Made by a program: the position numbers and the translations under genes. The notes under the pieces were generated by a model. It saw nothing but the letters and a program-made list of their open reading frames with translations. It searched no databases and was not told where the DNA came from. Below, piece by piece: positions 1-7,832 of a stretch of DNA of 11,917 nucleotides. Every line of letters starts with the position of its first letter. Position 1 is the first letter of the stretch. Source of the stretch: Rikenellaceae bacterium (GTDB lineage: Bacteria > Bacteroidota > Bacteroidia > Bacteroidales > UBA932). The stretch is taken from positions 1 through 11,917 of the forward strand of contig CAAGFN010000185.1 in assembly GCA_900769145.1 (NCBI GenBank), in the 5' to 3' direction.

Positions 1-141
1 CTCAGGATTTATGTCAATGCATACAACCCTCTTACTTTCACGAAGGTGAAATTCGTTGACCCTGAGCATCCTGATGATGAGCTCGGACGTCTTTACCCGC
101 TGAACAAGACCTTCACTGTCGGTCTTAACCTCTCATTCTAG
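1..141 (+). CDS. SusC-like TonB-dependent outer membrane transporter, C-terminal end (partial)
   Basis: Reading frame 1 is open from the left edge and ends with TAG at 139-141, giving the last 46 residues of a protein that starts outside the window. The residues include the segment YVNAYNPLTFTK and end in YPLNKTFTVGLNLSF. That is the usual last beta strand and terminal aromatic residue of SusC/RagA outer membrane barrels. The next gene begins 14 bp later and encodes the matching SusD partner, so this is the transporter half of a SusCD pair that imports oligosaccharides across the outer membrane using TonB energy. The barrel end is clear. The substrate cannot be read from this fragment. Confidence 0.9.
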   Translation, partial: LRIYVNAYNPLTFTKVKFVDPEHPDDELGRLYPLNKTFTVGLNLSF

Positions 142-155
142 AAAAGGACACGAAC

Positions 156-2225
156 ATGAAAAAATCAATTATATTCACTCTTTTGGCCGCACTTCTTTCA
201 GCAAGTTGCGTCCAGATGGATCTGCCTTCGAAAAACAAGGTGAGTGATGAGGACCTGTTGACATCACCTTCCGGTATGACTGTCTATATGGCCCGTCTTT
301 ACAGCCATCTTCCGCTTGAGGACTTCAAATACATGGCCAAGTGGGGTCTCAACAAGAATGCCTGGCTTGGTGGACTCGGCGGCGAGGGTACAGGAGAGTC
401 CATAAACCGCGACGACATCTGCCGCTCATTCATAGGGGAGGACAACTCATACTGGGATGAGGCATTCACCAGCATGCACGATGCCAATCACCTTATCGAG
501 ACTCTTCCGAACTACAGGAGCAATTACAACTCCGAGATGCAGTACAATGAATTCCTCGGCGAGGGATATTTCGTAAGGGCTTTCGTTCTCTACCAGATGG
601 CCCGCCGCTATGGCGGTGTCCCTCTTGCAATCAAGCAGATTGACTACGACCCGGAAAATCCTGACAATATGGAACTTCCTCGTGCTTCAGAGGAGGAGAC
701 CTGGGAGCAGATTTGCGCCGACTTCACAAAAGCAGCCGAGCTTCTTCCGGAGACTTCCAGCAAGAGAGGCTATGCCAACAAGTACGTCGCCCTCACATAC
801 AAGGCCGAGGCAATGCTCTATGCCGGCTCAGTAGCCAAGTACAATGAGACTGTCTCCGGACGCCTTACCGGTCTCGGTGAGAAGACTGGCGTGCGTGTCA
901 TAGGTTTCGAGGAGAGCAAGTCAGCCGAACTTTCGAAGAGATGGTTCTCCGAGTCTTACAAGGCAGCCCGCGAAGTCATGAATTCGGGCAAATACTCCCT
1001 CTACAAGAAGGCCTGGAAGGCTGGAAACAAGGAGGCCCAGTATCAGAATATGGTGGATATGTGGAAGGACCTGTCCTCTCCTGAGAACATCTTCGTGAGA
1101 GAGTACAGCTATCCTACTGTCACTCACGGTATTGATGCTTACAGTTCACCATACTACTGGCACGCTCCGCTCGCCGGCGGTTCCTGTCCTACACTCGATT
1201 TCGTGGAGCTCTTCGACGGCCTCCCGAAATATCCGAACGGACAGCTCAAGACCACGACTGGAAACGGCCCTGCTGATGGTACATACGAAATGTACGAAAC
1301 GACTTATGAACTTTTCAAGGATGCTGAGCCAAGGCTCAGAGCTTATGTAATTCTTCCTGACGACACCTTCAGAGGTCGCAAGATAGAGGTTTATGCCGGT
1401 ATCTATACAGGTTCCGCTCCGGTCTCTCCATTCTTCAGCGACTATTCCTACAGCTCCGCTACAACTACCTACACTAATCTTGATCAGTTCACCAACAAGT
1501 CGAACCAGACTCTCTTCATGAGTCCTAACCCTTCAGAGATGACCAGCATCAAGGTAAACGGCCAGGACATGACGACCAATGGCTCCGCAGGTCCTTGGTA
1601 CTCATACGGAGAGGCTACCGTGAACGGATTCCATCTCCGCAAGTATCTCGACCCTGACAAGACACTCGCAGACATAGGCGAGGGCAAGTCTGACCAGCCT
1701 TTCATCCTCATGAGATATGCTGATGTCCTCCTTGCCGCCGCCGAGGCCGGAGTTGAGCTTGCAATTGCAGGTGCTCCTTCACCTGTCGAGGGTGATGACA
1801 TGCTGGCAGTGGCAACCCAGGCCATCAGGGACATCCGCGAGAGGGCCGGTGCCGATGAACTCACTTCTCCATTGAAGGGGGACAATGAGAGCCGTGACAT
1901 TGTACGTCGCGAGCGCCGCAAGGAACTTGCTTTCGAGCACAAGTCAAAATGGGATATCCGCCGCTGGAGAGTATGCCACGAGGAAGGCCGCGCCGGCTTT
2001 TGGGGCGAGCAGAGGGATCCTTCCCTCACCGGTTCAGGTTCGAATTTCCGTTTCCGTGGACTCTTCCCGTTCTACTCAACGGCTACAGGCAAGTATTTCT
2101 TCGATGCACGTTTCAAATTCTCTATTGACAAGACATTCGGATACAGTCCGGTGGACTACTATTTCGCAATTCCTGGCAACCAGGTGTCAAAGAGCAAGTA
2201 CATCGACCAGCAGCCAAACAGATAA
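156..2225 (+). CDS. SusD/RagB-like surface glycan-binding lipoprotein
   Basis: This 689-residue protein starts with a type II signal peptide (MKKSIIFTLLAALLSASC, Cys18 lipidated). Known SusD signatures are visible: RAFVLYQMARRYGGVPL at about residues 141-157 in the TPR-rich part, RERAGAD at 561-567, and a C-terminal block RRKELAFEHKSKWDIRRW at 587-604. In the family, SusD caps the SusC barrel on the cell surface and helps bind and load the oligosaccharide. At 689 residues it is longer than most SusD proteins (commonly about 500-600), with much of the extra length apparently between residues 330 and 520. The start at 156 is the only one giving a full lipoprotein signal. An AAAAGGA stretch precedes it in the 14-bp gap after the susC stop. 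The family call is firm. The ligand is unknown, although the neighbouring GH92 suggests an alpha-mannoside. Confidence 0.97.
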   Translation: MKKSIIFTLLAALLSASCVQMDLPSKNKVSDEDLLTSPSGMTVYMARLYSHLPLEDFKYMAKWGLNKNAWLGGLGGEGTGESINRDDICRSFIGEDNSYWDEAFTSMHDANHLIETLPNYRSNYNSEMQYNEFLGEGYFVRAFVLYQMARRYGGVPLAIKQIDYDPENPDNMELPRASEEETWEQICADFTKAAELLPETSSKRGYANKYVALTYKAEAMLYAGSVAKYNETVSGRLTGLGEKTGVRVIGFEESKSAELSKRWFSESYKAAREVMNSGKYSLYKKAWKAGNKEAQYQNMVDMWKDLSSPENIFVREYSYPTVTHGIDAYSSPYYWHAPLAGGSCPTLDFVELFDGLPKYPNGQLKTTTGNGPADGTYEMYETTYELFKDAEPRLRAYVILPDDTFRGRKIEVYAGIYTGSAPVSPFFSDYSYSSATTTYTNLDQFTNKSNQTLFMSPNPSEMTSIKVNGQDMTTNGSAGPWYSYGEATVNGFHLRKYLDPDKTLADIGEGKSDQPFILMRYADVLLAAAEAGVELAIAGAPSPVEGDDMLAVATQAIRDIRERAGADELTSPLKGDNESRDIVRRERRKELAFEHKSKWDIRRWRVCHEEGRAGFWGEQRDPSLTGSGSNFRFRGLFPFYSTATGKYFFDARFKFSIDKTFGYSPVDYYFAIPGNQVSKSKYIDQQPNR

Positions 2226-2235
2226 TAAAATTTGA

Positions 2236-2253
2236 GTTTCGAAAGTGCGAAAC
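2236..2253 (+). other. Perfect 6-bp hairpin in the SusD-DUF3823 gap
   Basis: GTTTCG (2236-2241) and CGAAAC (2248-2253) are exact inverse complements around a six-base loop. The hairpin sits in the 42-bp gap between two co-oriented genes, 14 bp before the ATG at 2268. No T tract follows, so it is not an intrinsic terminator. It could stabilise or process the mRNA, or affect translation of the DUF3823 gene. It could also be chance, as the stem is short. Confidence 0.35.
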
Positions 2254-2267
2254 CAGAGTAATACAAG

Positions 2268-3083
2268 ATGAATATGAAAAGAACAATCAAGAATATTGTA
2301 ATGCTTGGAGCATTGCTTCTTGCAACATCTTGCTCCCTCTTCCAGCTCGACAACTATGACGCTCCGGAGGAGACTCTCTATGGTAAGGTGGTTGACAGGG
2401 ACGGCAATCCCGTGCTCACCGACCAGGGTTCCGAGGGAATCAGGGTGAGGCTGACGGAAACCTCCTGGGAGGGCAATGTCACTCCCCAGGACTTCTACTG
2501 CAGGCCAGACGGGACATTCCGCAATACCAAGCTCTTCGAGGCGGACTACAATATCCGCATTGACGGTCCGTTCATTCCGATTGTACGCGAGACCGCTGAC
2601 GGAATTGTGATAGAGGACAATTCCGTGGATACCCACATCAAAGGCAGCAAAGAGGTGAATTTCGTCGTGGACCCGTTCCTCAATGTGGAACTCCTCAGTT
2701 CCCAGATCAGCAACGGCAAGATTACCGCAAAGGTGAGAGTTACCCGCGGCGTGTCCAGAGATGCCTTCAGGGAGGCAATCGAGCCGATGGGCGATTTCGA
2801 CCCGGCATTTGCCAATATCACTGACATCCAGCTTTTTGTGGGATATTCCTCCAGCATGGGATACCGTAACCGCGATGAGAGATGGAGCAACAAGATTGAG
2901 TATGCGGGAGCATCGTTCGACACGAAACTTGGCCAGGTTGTGGAAATCACTTCTCTTGGAGCCATTCCTTCAAACCGCAAGGTCTTCATCAGGGCTGCGG
3001 CGCGCATAAACTATGATACGCCGCGCGGTTCCGGAACAAAACGTTGGAACTACAGTCCTGTAGTCGAGGTCAATGTCCCATAA
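2268..3083 (+). CDS. DUF3823-type PUL lipoprotein, probable surface glycan-binding protein
   Basis: This 271-residue lipoprotein has a signal peptide ending in LLLATSC (Cys22). The mature part opens with LDNYDAPEETLYGKVVD (residues 27-43). That is the characteristic start of DUF3823 proteins: an Asn-Tyr-Asp-Ala-Pro segment followed by an Ig-like or carboxypeptidase-regulatory-like beta domain. A second beta-rich region follows, roughly from residue 135 to the end. Proteins of this kind are usually encoded directly after susCD and are thought to act as surface glycan-binding proteins; no catalytic motif is visible. The ATG at 2268 is followed two codons later by another ATG (2274, MKRTIKN), which gives an equally good signal peptide, so the exact start is uncertain by two residues. 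It lies 42 bp after susD and is followed by a terminator, so it is probably the last gene of the susCD transcript. Confidence 0.85.
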   Translation: MNMKRTIKNIVMLGALLLATSCSLFQLDNYDAPEETLYGKVVDRDGNPVLTDQGSEGIRVRLTETSWEGNVTPQDFYCRPDGTFRNTKLFEADYNIRIDGPFIPIVRETADGIVIEDNSVDTHIKGSKEVNFVVDPFLNVELLSSQISNGKITAKVRVTRGVSRDAFREAIEPMGDFDPAFANITDIQLFVGYSSSMGYRNRDERWSNKIEYAGASFDTKLGQVVEITSLGAIPSNRKVFIRAAARINYDTPRGSGTKRWNYSPVVEVNVP

Positions 3084-3101
3084 TCCGGATGTAATTTTCA
3101 G

Positions 3102-3139
3102 GGGTGGCGACATTCTCCGCAATGCCGCTGCCCTTTTTT
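3102..3139 (+). terminator. Intrinsic terminator after the susCD-DUF3823 unit
   Basis: GGGTGGCG (3102-3109) pairs with CGCTGCCC (3126-3133) over eight positions, two of them G-U wobbles. After one mismatch (3110/3125), an inner stem CATT (3111-3114) pairs with AATG (3121-3124) around a six-base loop. Six T follow immediately at 3134-3139. This is a complete rho-independent terminator layout, 18 bp after the stop codon of the DUF3823 gene. It may be partial, allowing some read-through into the enzyme genes. Confidence 0.75.
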
Positions 3140-3153
3140 ACATTAATATTTAG

Positions 3154-3161
3154 TATATTTG
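3154..3161 (+). promoter_or_regulatory. Bacteroides-type -7 promoter element before the enzyme genes
   Basis: TATATTTG at 3154-3161 matches the Bacteroides -7 consensus TAnnTTTG. It lies just after the terminator T tract and 19 bp before the ATG at 3181, so a transcript starting here would have a leader of only about 10-15 bases. I see no clean -33 TTTG; only the T run at 3134-3139 lies roughly upstream. The location after a terminator makes a real promoter plausible. Confidence 0.45.
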
Positions 3162-3180
3162 CAAAACAGAAAGGAAAACT

Positions 3181-5340
3181 ATGAACATTCTTCGTTTAAT
3201 GGCTGTGGCATTGGCAGTTGCAGCCTGTGCAGGCCCGCAGAGGACTGCAGATTACACTAAAACCACCTTCCAGACTTCCCGTGGATGGATGCCGGAGATT
3301 GACAACAGGGCTGATGCCGTGATGGTTTACGGCGTCGGTGGAAACCCGTCCGACAAGGGACGCGGAAAGTCATCCGTGGAAGAAAGAATCGCATCCTGGA
3401 AGGAAAGAGGATACAAGGTGGATTTCATGACCGGTATCGCCTGGGGTGAGTACCAGGACTATTTCACCGGGAAATGGGACGGGAATTGGCATCTCGACGA
3501 AGGCCAGGTCAATGCCAAGGGAGATACTATCTGGCACGGACACATGGTACCTTACATCGTGCCTACAGAGAACTATCTCAAATATTTCAAGGAGAAACAT
3601 ATCAAGAGAGTGATTGATGCCGGAATCACTTCAATATATCTTGAGGAGCCTGAATTCTGGGCACGTTCCGGCTACAGCGAAGCGTTCAAGCGCGAATGGA
3701 AAGAATATTACGGAACCGAATGGAGACCGCAGCACGAGTCTCCTGAGGCTACATATATGTCCAGCAAGCTCAAGTACCATCTCTATTACAGGGCATTGGA
3801 CGAGGCCTTCACATACGCCAAGGAGTATGGCCGCAGCAAGGGCCTCGATGTCAAGTGCTATGTCCCTACCCATTCCCTGCTCAACTATTCCCAGTGGCAG
3901 ATTGTCAGCCCGGAGGCCAGCCTTGCCTCGCTCCCTTGCGTGGACGGCTACATTGCCCAGGTCTGGACAGGTACATCCCGCGAGCCTGACTATTTCAATG
4001 GAGTAAGACGCGAGAGGGTGTTCGAGACAGCCTTCCTCGAATATGGTTGCATGGCCTCGATGACTGCTCCTACCGGACGCAAGGTATGGTTCCTTACCGA
4101 CCCTATCGAGGACTGGCCGAGGGACTGGGAGGATTACCGCAGGAACTACCAGGCCACGTTCACGGCCCAGCTCCTCTATCCGCAGATTGACAGCTACGAG
4201 ATAATGCCTTGGCCGGAGAGAATCTACACGGGTCTCTACAACAAGAGCAAGGACTCCAATGAAAAAATACGCATTCCTTCCGACTATGCGACAATGATGC
4301 AGATTATGGTCAATGCCCTCCAGCAGATGCCACTCTCGCAGACAGTCGTATCTGGCTCCCACGGAGTCAGCGTGATGATGGGCAACTCCCTGATGTTCCA
4401 GAGATTCCCGACCCACGAGGGCTATGACGACCCTCAGCTTTCCAATTTCTACGGAATGGCCATGCCTCTGGTCAAGAGGGGAGTGCCTGTAAGCATTGTC
4501 CATATAGAGAATCTCGGCTTCGAGAAGGCTCTCGCCGACACGAAGGTTCTCATCATGACTTATTCCAATATGAAGCCGCTTGACCCGAAGGCTCACGAGT
4601 ATCTTGCCGAATGGGTGAAGAACGGCGGTATTCTCCTCTATGCAGGCAGGGACAATGATCCTTTCCAGACCGTATCCGAGTGGTGGAATAAGGACGGCAA
4701 TTCATTCGCTGCTGCTTCAGACCACCTCTTCTCCCTTATGGGGATTGATGCAGGTGCTCCAGCCGGAGAATATTCATACGGAAAGGGCCGTGTCCGCATT
4801 GTCCGTCAGGACCCTAAGGAATTTGTGCTTTCCGAGGGCGGGGACAAGGCTTTGATTGATGCTGTAGAAGAACTTTACGGCGGCATTGAAATGAAGAACA
4901 ACTTCATCCTCGAAAGAGGACAGTACAAGCTCGTTGCCGTGATGGACGAGAGCGTGACCTCCGAGCCGCTTCACCTGGATGGAATGTACATTGACCTTTA
5001 TGACCCGGAACTTCCTGTTTATCAGGGAATTGAAATCAAGCCTGGCACGCAGAGGCTTCTTCTCGACCTGTCAAAGGCCGGCACGAAGAAGGCTGCAATT
5101 CTCGCTGCGGCAAGCCGTGCGGAGAACGTTGAGGCCGGACGCAGGTCCCTCTCCTTCATTGCCAAGAGCCCTATTTCTACCGTCAATGTTTCAAGGATAA
5201 TGCTCCCTGCCGAGCCTGTAAGCCTGAAAGTTGACGGCAAGGATGTCCTTGAACACGGCTGCTGGGACGAGGCCAGTCATACTTATCTTCTCCGTTTTGA
5301 CAATGATCCGGACGGAGTCAGTGTGGAATTTGCCTGGTAA
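3181..5340 (+). CDS. Unclassified TIM-barrel glycosidase-like lipoprotein with GH42-style middle domain
   Basis: This 719-residue protein has a lipoprotein signal (lipobox VAAC, Cys16). Residues from about 40 to 355 show alternating beta strands and helices typical of a TIM barrel: AVMVYGVGG, then KVDFMTGIAWG, SIYLEEPEFW (151-160), KVWFLTDPIEDW (301-312) and SYEIMPWPERIY (338-349). The acidic residues E155/E156/E158 and E340/E346 sit where clan GH-A enzymes keep their acid/base and nucleophile, at the ends of strands 4 and 7. Residues about 385-500 resemble the class I amidotransferase-like trimerisation domain of GH42, with strands KVLIMT (455-460) and NGGILLYAGRDN (481-492). The rest is a probable beta domain. 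I cannot place it in a named GH family, and the substrate is unknown. It starts the enzyme cluster, and its TAA overlaps an ATG in the next frame (TAATG, 5338-5342). The glycosidase role is inferred from fold pattern and PUL context. Confidence 0.72.
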   Translation: MNILRLMAVALAVAACAGPQRTADYTKTTFQTSRGWMPEIDNRADAVMVYGVGGNPSDKGRGKSSVEERIASWKERGYKVDFMTGIAWGEYQDYFTGKWDGNWHLDEGQVNAKGDTIWHGHMVPYIVPTENYLKYFKEKHIKRVIDAGITSIYLEEPEFWARSGYSEAFKREWKEYYGTEWRPQHESPEATYMSSKLKYHLYYRALDEAFTYAKEYGRSKGLDVKCYVPTHSLLNYSQWQIVSPEASLASLPCVDGYIAQVWTGTSREPDYFNGVRRERVFETAFLEYGCMASMTAPTGRKVWFLTDPIEDWPRDWEDYRRNYQATFTAQLLYPQIDSYEIMPWPERIYTGLYNKSKDSNEKIRIPSDYATMMQIMVNALQQMPLSQTVVSGSHGVSVMMGNSLMFQRFPTHEGYDDPQLSNFYGMAMPLVKRGVPVSIVHIENLGFEKALADTKVLIMTYSNMKPLDPKAHEYLAEWVKNGGILLYAGRDNDPFQTVSEWWNKDGNSFAAASDHLFSLMGIDAGAPAGEYSYGKGRVRIVRQDPKEFVLSEGGDKALIDAVEELYGGIEMKNNFILERGQYKLVAVMDESVTSEPLHLDGMYIDLYDPELPVYQGIEIKPGTQRLLLDLSKAGTKKAAILAAASRAENVEAGRRSLSFIAKSPISTVNVSRIMLPAEPVSLKVDGKDVLEHGCWDEASHTYLLRFDNDPDGVSVEFAW

Positions 5341-5366
5341 TGCTGAAGAACAACACAAACACAGAT

Positions 5367-7832
5367 ATGAAGAATACATTATTATTGACATTGTCACTTG
5401 CGGCCCTGGCGGCCTGCGGGACTGACACCTCGGTTGTGAAGAACAGCCTTAGGGCGCCGGCCTATCCGCTGGTCAGCATTGACCCTTACACAAGCGCCTG
5501 GTCCGCATCGGACGAACTTTACGGATCTTCAGTCCAGCATTGGACAGGGAAGGAATTCCCTCTGATTGGAGCCCTGAAGGTGGACGGGGAAGTCTACAGG
5601 TTCATGGGTATTGAGGATTCTGACCTTCTCACTCTTGTCCCTGTGGCCCAGGAAGCGGAGTGGACCGGAAAATATACCGAGACTGAGCCGAAGGGAGACT
5701 GGACAGCAGCTGACTACAATGACAAGAAATGGTCGGTCGGCAAGGGCAGTTTCGGGACACCGGACGAGAAGTATGCCCAAACCCTTTGGGAATCCAGGAA
5801 CATCTGGGTCAGGAGGGAGATTGAACTTCCCCAGGATGTGGCTGAACGTCAGGTATATCTGTATTTCAGCAATGACGACAGGGCCATATTCTACATCAAT
5901 GGCGAGGAAATCACCGATACAGGAAACACCTGCAACCACGACGCCGTGAAGCCTCTCGGAAAGAAGGCCATGGCCGCTCTCAAACCGGGCCGCAATGTTC
6001 TCTCGGCGACCTGCGAGAATACCGGCGGACTTGCAGTCATTGACTTCGGCCTGAAGACCCAGGCGGAGAAAGTTACCGCACTCGAGAAAACGGCCGTGCA
6101 GACCTCCGTGGACGTGCAGCCTACGCAGACTCATTATACCTTTGCCTGCGGTCCTGTTGACCTGAAGCTCTCTTTCACAGCCCCTCTTTTCCTTGACAAT
6201 CTCGACCTTGTCAGCCGTCCGGTGAACTATATCCGCTATGAAGTGGCTTCCAATGACGGTGCAGACCACGAGGTTTCGGTTTATTTCGAGGCTTCTCCGA
6301 AGTGGGCATCCAACAAGGGATGGCAGGAAACCGTGTCTGAGGCTTATCAGAACGGAGATATCAAGTATCTGAAGGCCGGTACCAAGAGCCAGGAGATTCT
6401 TGGCAGGAAGGGTGACGATGTCCGCATTGACTGGGGCTATTTCTACCTCGCATCCGGTGCTGGAAATGCCAGTACAGGCGTGGGCAGGGCAATCGACCTC
6501 AGGAATGCCTTCAAGGATGGCAATGACCTTTCGTCCATAGGCACGAAGGGTGAGAACAATGATGGCCGTATGGCTGTAAGCCAGTCGCTTGGCCTTTCGA
6601 AGAAGGCTGCCGGATCGGTTATGATCGGCTACGATGACATTTACTCAATCCAGTATTTCGGAGAGAACCTCCGTCCTTATTGGAACAGGAAGGGTGACTC
6701 ATCCATCGAGGCTCAGTTCGAGGCTGCGATGAAGGAGGAGAACTCCCTCGTGAAACGCTGCTACGCATTCGACAGGAAGCTTATGGCTGACGCGGAGAAG
6801 GCAGGCGGAAGAAAATACGCCGAACTCTGCGCCCTGGCATATCGTCAGGCCATCCACGCCCACAAGCTCGTGGAGTCCCCTCAGGGTGACATTCTCTGGC
6901 TTTCCAAGGAGAACAACAGCAACGGTTCCATCGGTACTGTCGATGTGACCTATCCGTCTGCTCCTCTCTTCCTCCTCTACAACCCGACTCTTGCAGAGGG
7001 CCTCATGAACCACATCTACTATTACAGCGAAAGCGGCAGGTGGACCAAGCCTTTCCCTGCTCACGACGTGGGAACCTATCCGCTCGCCAACGGCCAGACC
7101 TACGGCGGCGATATGCCTGTCGAGGAGGCCGGGAACATGCTCTCCCTTACAGCCGCAGTATGTCATTACAAGGGCAATGCTGACTATGCGCTCAAGCATT
7201 GGGAAACCCTCACAACCTGGGTACAGTATCTTGAGAAATTTGGCCTGGACCCTGAGAACCAGCTCTGTACGGATGACTTTGCAGGTCACTTCGCCCACAA
7301 TGCCAACCTCTCCATCAAGGCTATCCTCGCCATTGCATCGTACGGCTATATGGCCGATATGCTCGGAAAGGATGGCATCGCCGAGTCCTACTTCGCCAAG
7401 GCCCGCGAGCTCGCCGGGGAGTGGGTCAAGATGGCCGATGACGGTGACCACTACAGACTTACCTTCGACAAGCCTGGCACCTGGAGCCAGAAATACAACC
7501 TTGTTTGGGATAAGCTCTTGAACCTCAATATCTTCCCGGACGAGGTAAGGCAGAAGGAGATTGCATACTACCTCACAAAGCAGAACGAGTACGGCCTGCC
7601 TCTGGACAGCCGCAAGACCTACACCAAGACTGACTGGATTCTCTGGACAGCCACGATGGCTGACAGCCAGGCTGACTTCGAGGCCTTCATCGCTCCGGTT
7701 CACAAGTTCGAGAACGAGACTGTTGACCGTGTGCCGATGTCAGACTGGGTGTTCACAGACAAGCCGAACTATCGTGGTTTCAAGGCTCGCTCGGTAGTTG
7801 GAGGATATTTCATTAAAATGCTTGATAAATAA
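5367..7832 (+). CDS. GtaA-like DUF4964/DUF5127/DUF4965/DUF1793 lipoprotein, annotated glutaminase but probably a glycosidase
   Basis: The ATG at 5367 gives 821 residues and a clean lipoprotein signal (MKNTLLLTLSLAALAAC, Cys17). An earlier in-frame ATG at 5340 overlaps the previous stop (TAATG) and adds nine polar residues, MLKNNTNTD, which fit a signal peptide poorly. It may be the coupling start, so both are possible. Domains in order are: a DUF4964-like start (LRAPAYPLVSIDPY, 28-41); an inserted jelly-roll resembling the GH2 sugar-binding domain (about 100-228, GDWTAADYNDKKW); DUF5127 (about 235-480); and a DUF4965/DUF1793 helical barrel. The barrel carries LCTDDFAGHFAHNAN (633-647), a TWSQKYNLVWDKLL block, TDWILWTATMA near 755 and SVVGGYFIKML at the end. 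These blocks are shared with fungal glutaminase A, but the barrel belongs to the six-hairpin glycosidase fold group. In a PUL beside GH92, a glycosidase role is more likely. It is co-transcribed with its neighbours, and its TAA overlaps the ATG of the GH92 gene. Confidence 0.87.
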   Translation: MKNTLLLTLSLAALAACGTDTSVVKNSLRAPAYPLVSIDPYTSAWSASDELYGSSVQHWTGKEFPLIGALKVDGEVYRFMGIEDSDLLTLVPVAQEAEWTGKYTETEPKGDWTAADYNDKKWSVGKGSFGTPDEKYAQTLWESRNIWVRREIELPQDVAERQVYLYFSNDDRAIFYINGEEITDTGNTCNHDAVKPLGKKAMAALKPGRNVLSATCENTGGLAVIDFGLKTQAEKVTALEKTAVQTSVDVQPTQTHYTFACGPVDLKLSFTAPLFLDNLDLVSRPVNYIRYEVASNDGADHEVSVYFEASPKWASNKGWQETVSEAYQNGDIKYLKAGTKSQEILGRKGDDVRIDWGYFYLASGAGNASTGVGRAIDLRNAFKDGNDLSSIGTKGENNDGRMAVSQSLGLSKKAAGSVMIGYDDIYSIQYFGENLRPYWNRKGDSSIEAQFEAAMKEENSLVKRCYAFDRKLMADAEKAGGRKYAELCALAYRQAIHAHKLVESPQGDILWLSKENNSNGSIGTVDVTYPSAPLFLLYNPTLAEGLMNHIYYYSESGRWTKPFPAHDVGTYPLANGQTYGGDMPVEEAGNMLSLTAAVCHYKGNADYALKHWETLTTWVQYLEKFGLDPENQLCTDDFAGHFAHNANLSIKAILAIASYGYMADMLGKDGIAESYFAKARELAGEWVKMADDGDHYRLTFDKPGTWSQKYNLVWDKLLNLNIFPDEVRQKEIAYYLTKQNEYGLPLDSRKTYTKTDWILWTATMADSQADFEAFIAPVHKFENETVDRVPMSDWVFTDKPNYRGFKARSVVGGYFIKMLDK

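Noticed and set aside
2187..2636. Minus-strand frame covering the susD end and the DUF3823 start.
   Set aside because: It crosses two genuine plus-strand genes and their gap, and its product shows no recognisable features.
3631..4596. Long open frame on the minus strand (321 codons) inside the TIM-barrel gene.
   Set aside because: It has no family features and lies wholly under a well-supported gene. Codon bias of the real gene creates such frames.
6699..7703. Long open frame on the minus strand (334 codons) inside the GtaA-like gene.
   Set aside because: The plus-strand frame carries the conserved DUF4965/DUF1793 blocks over the same bases, and the antisense product has no signal peptide or recognisable domain.
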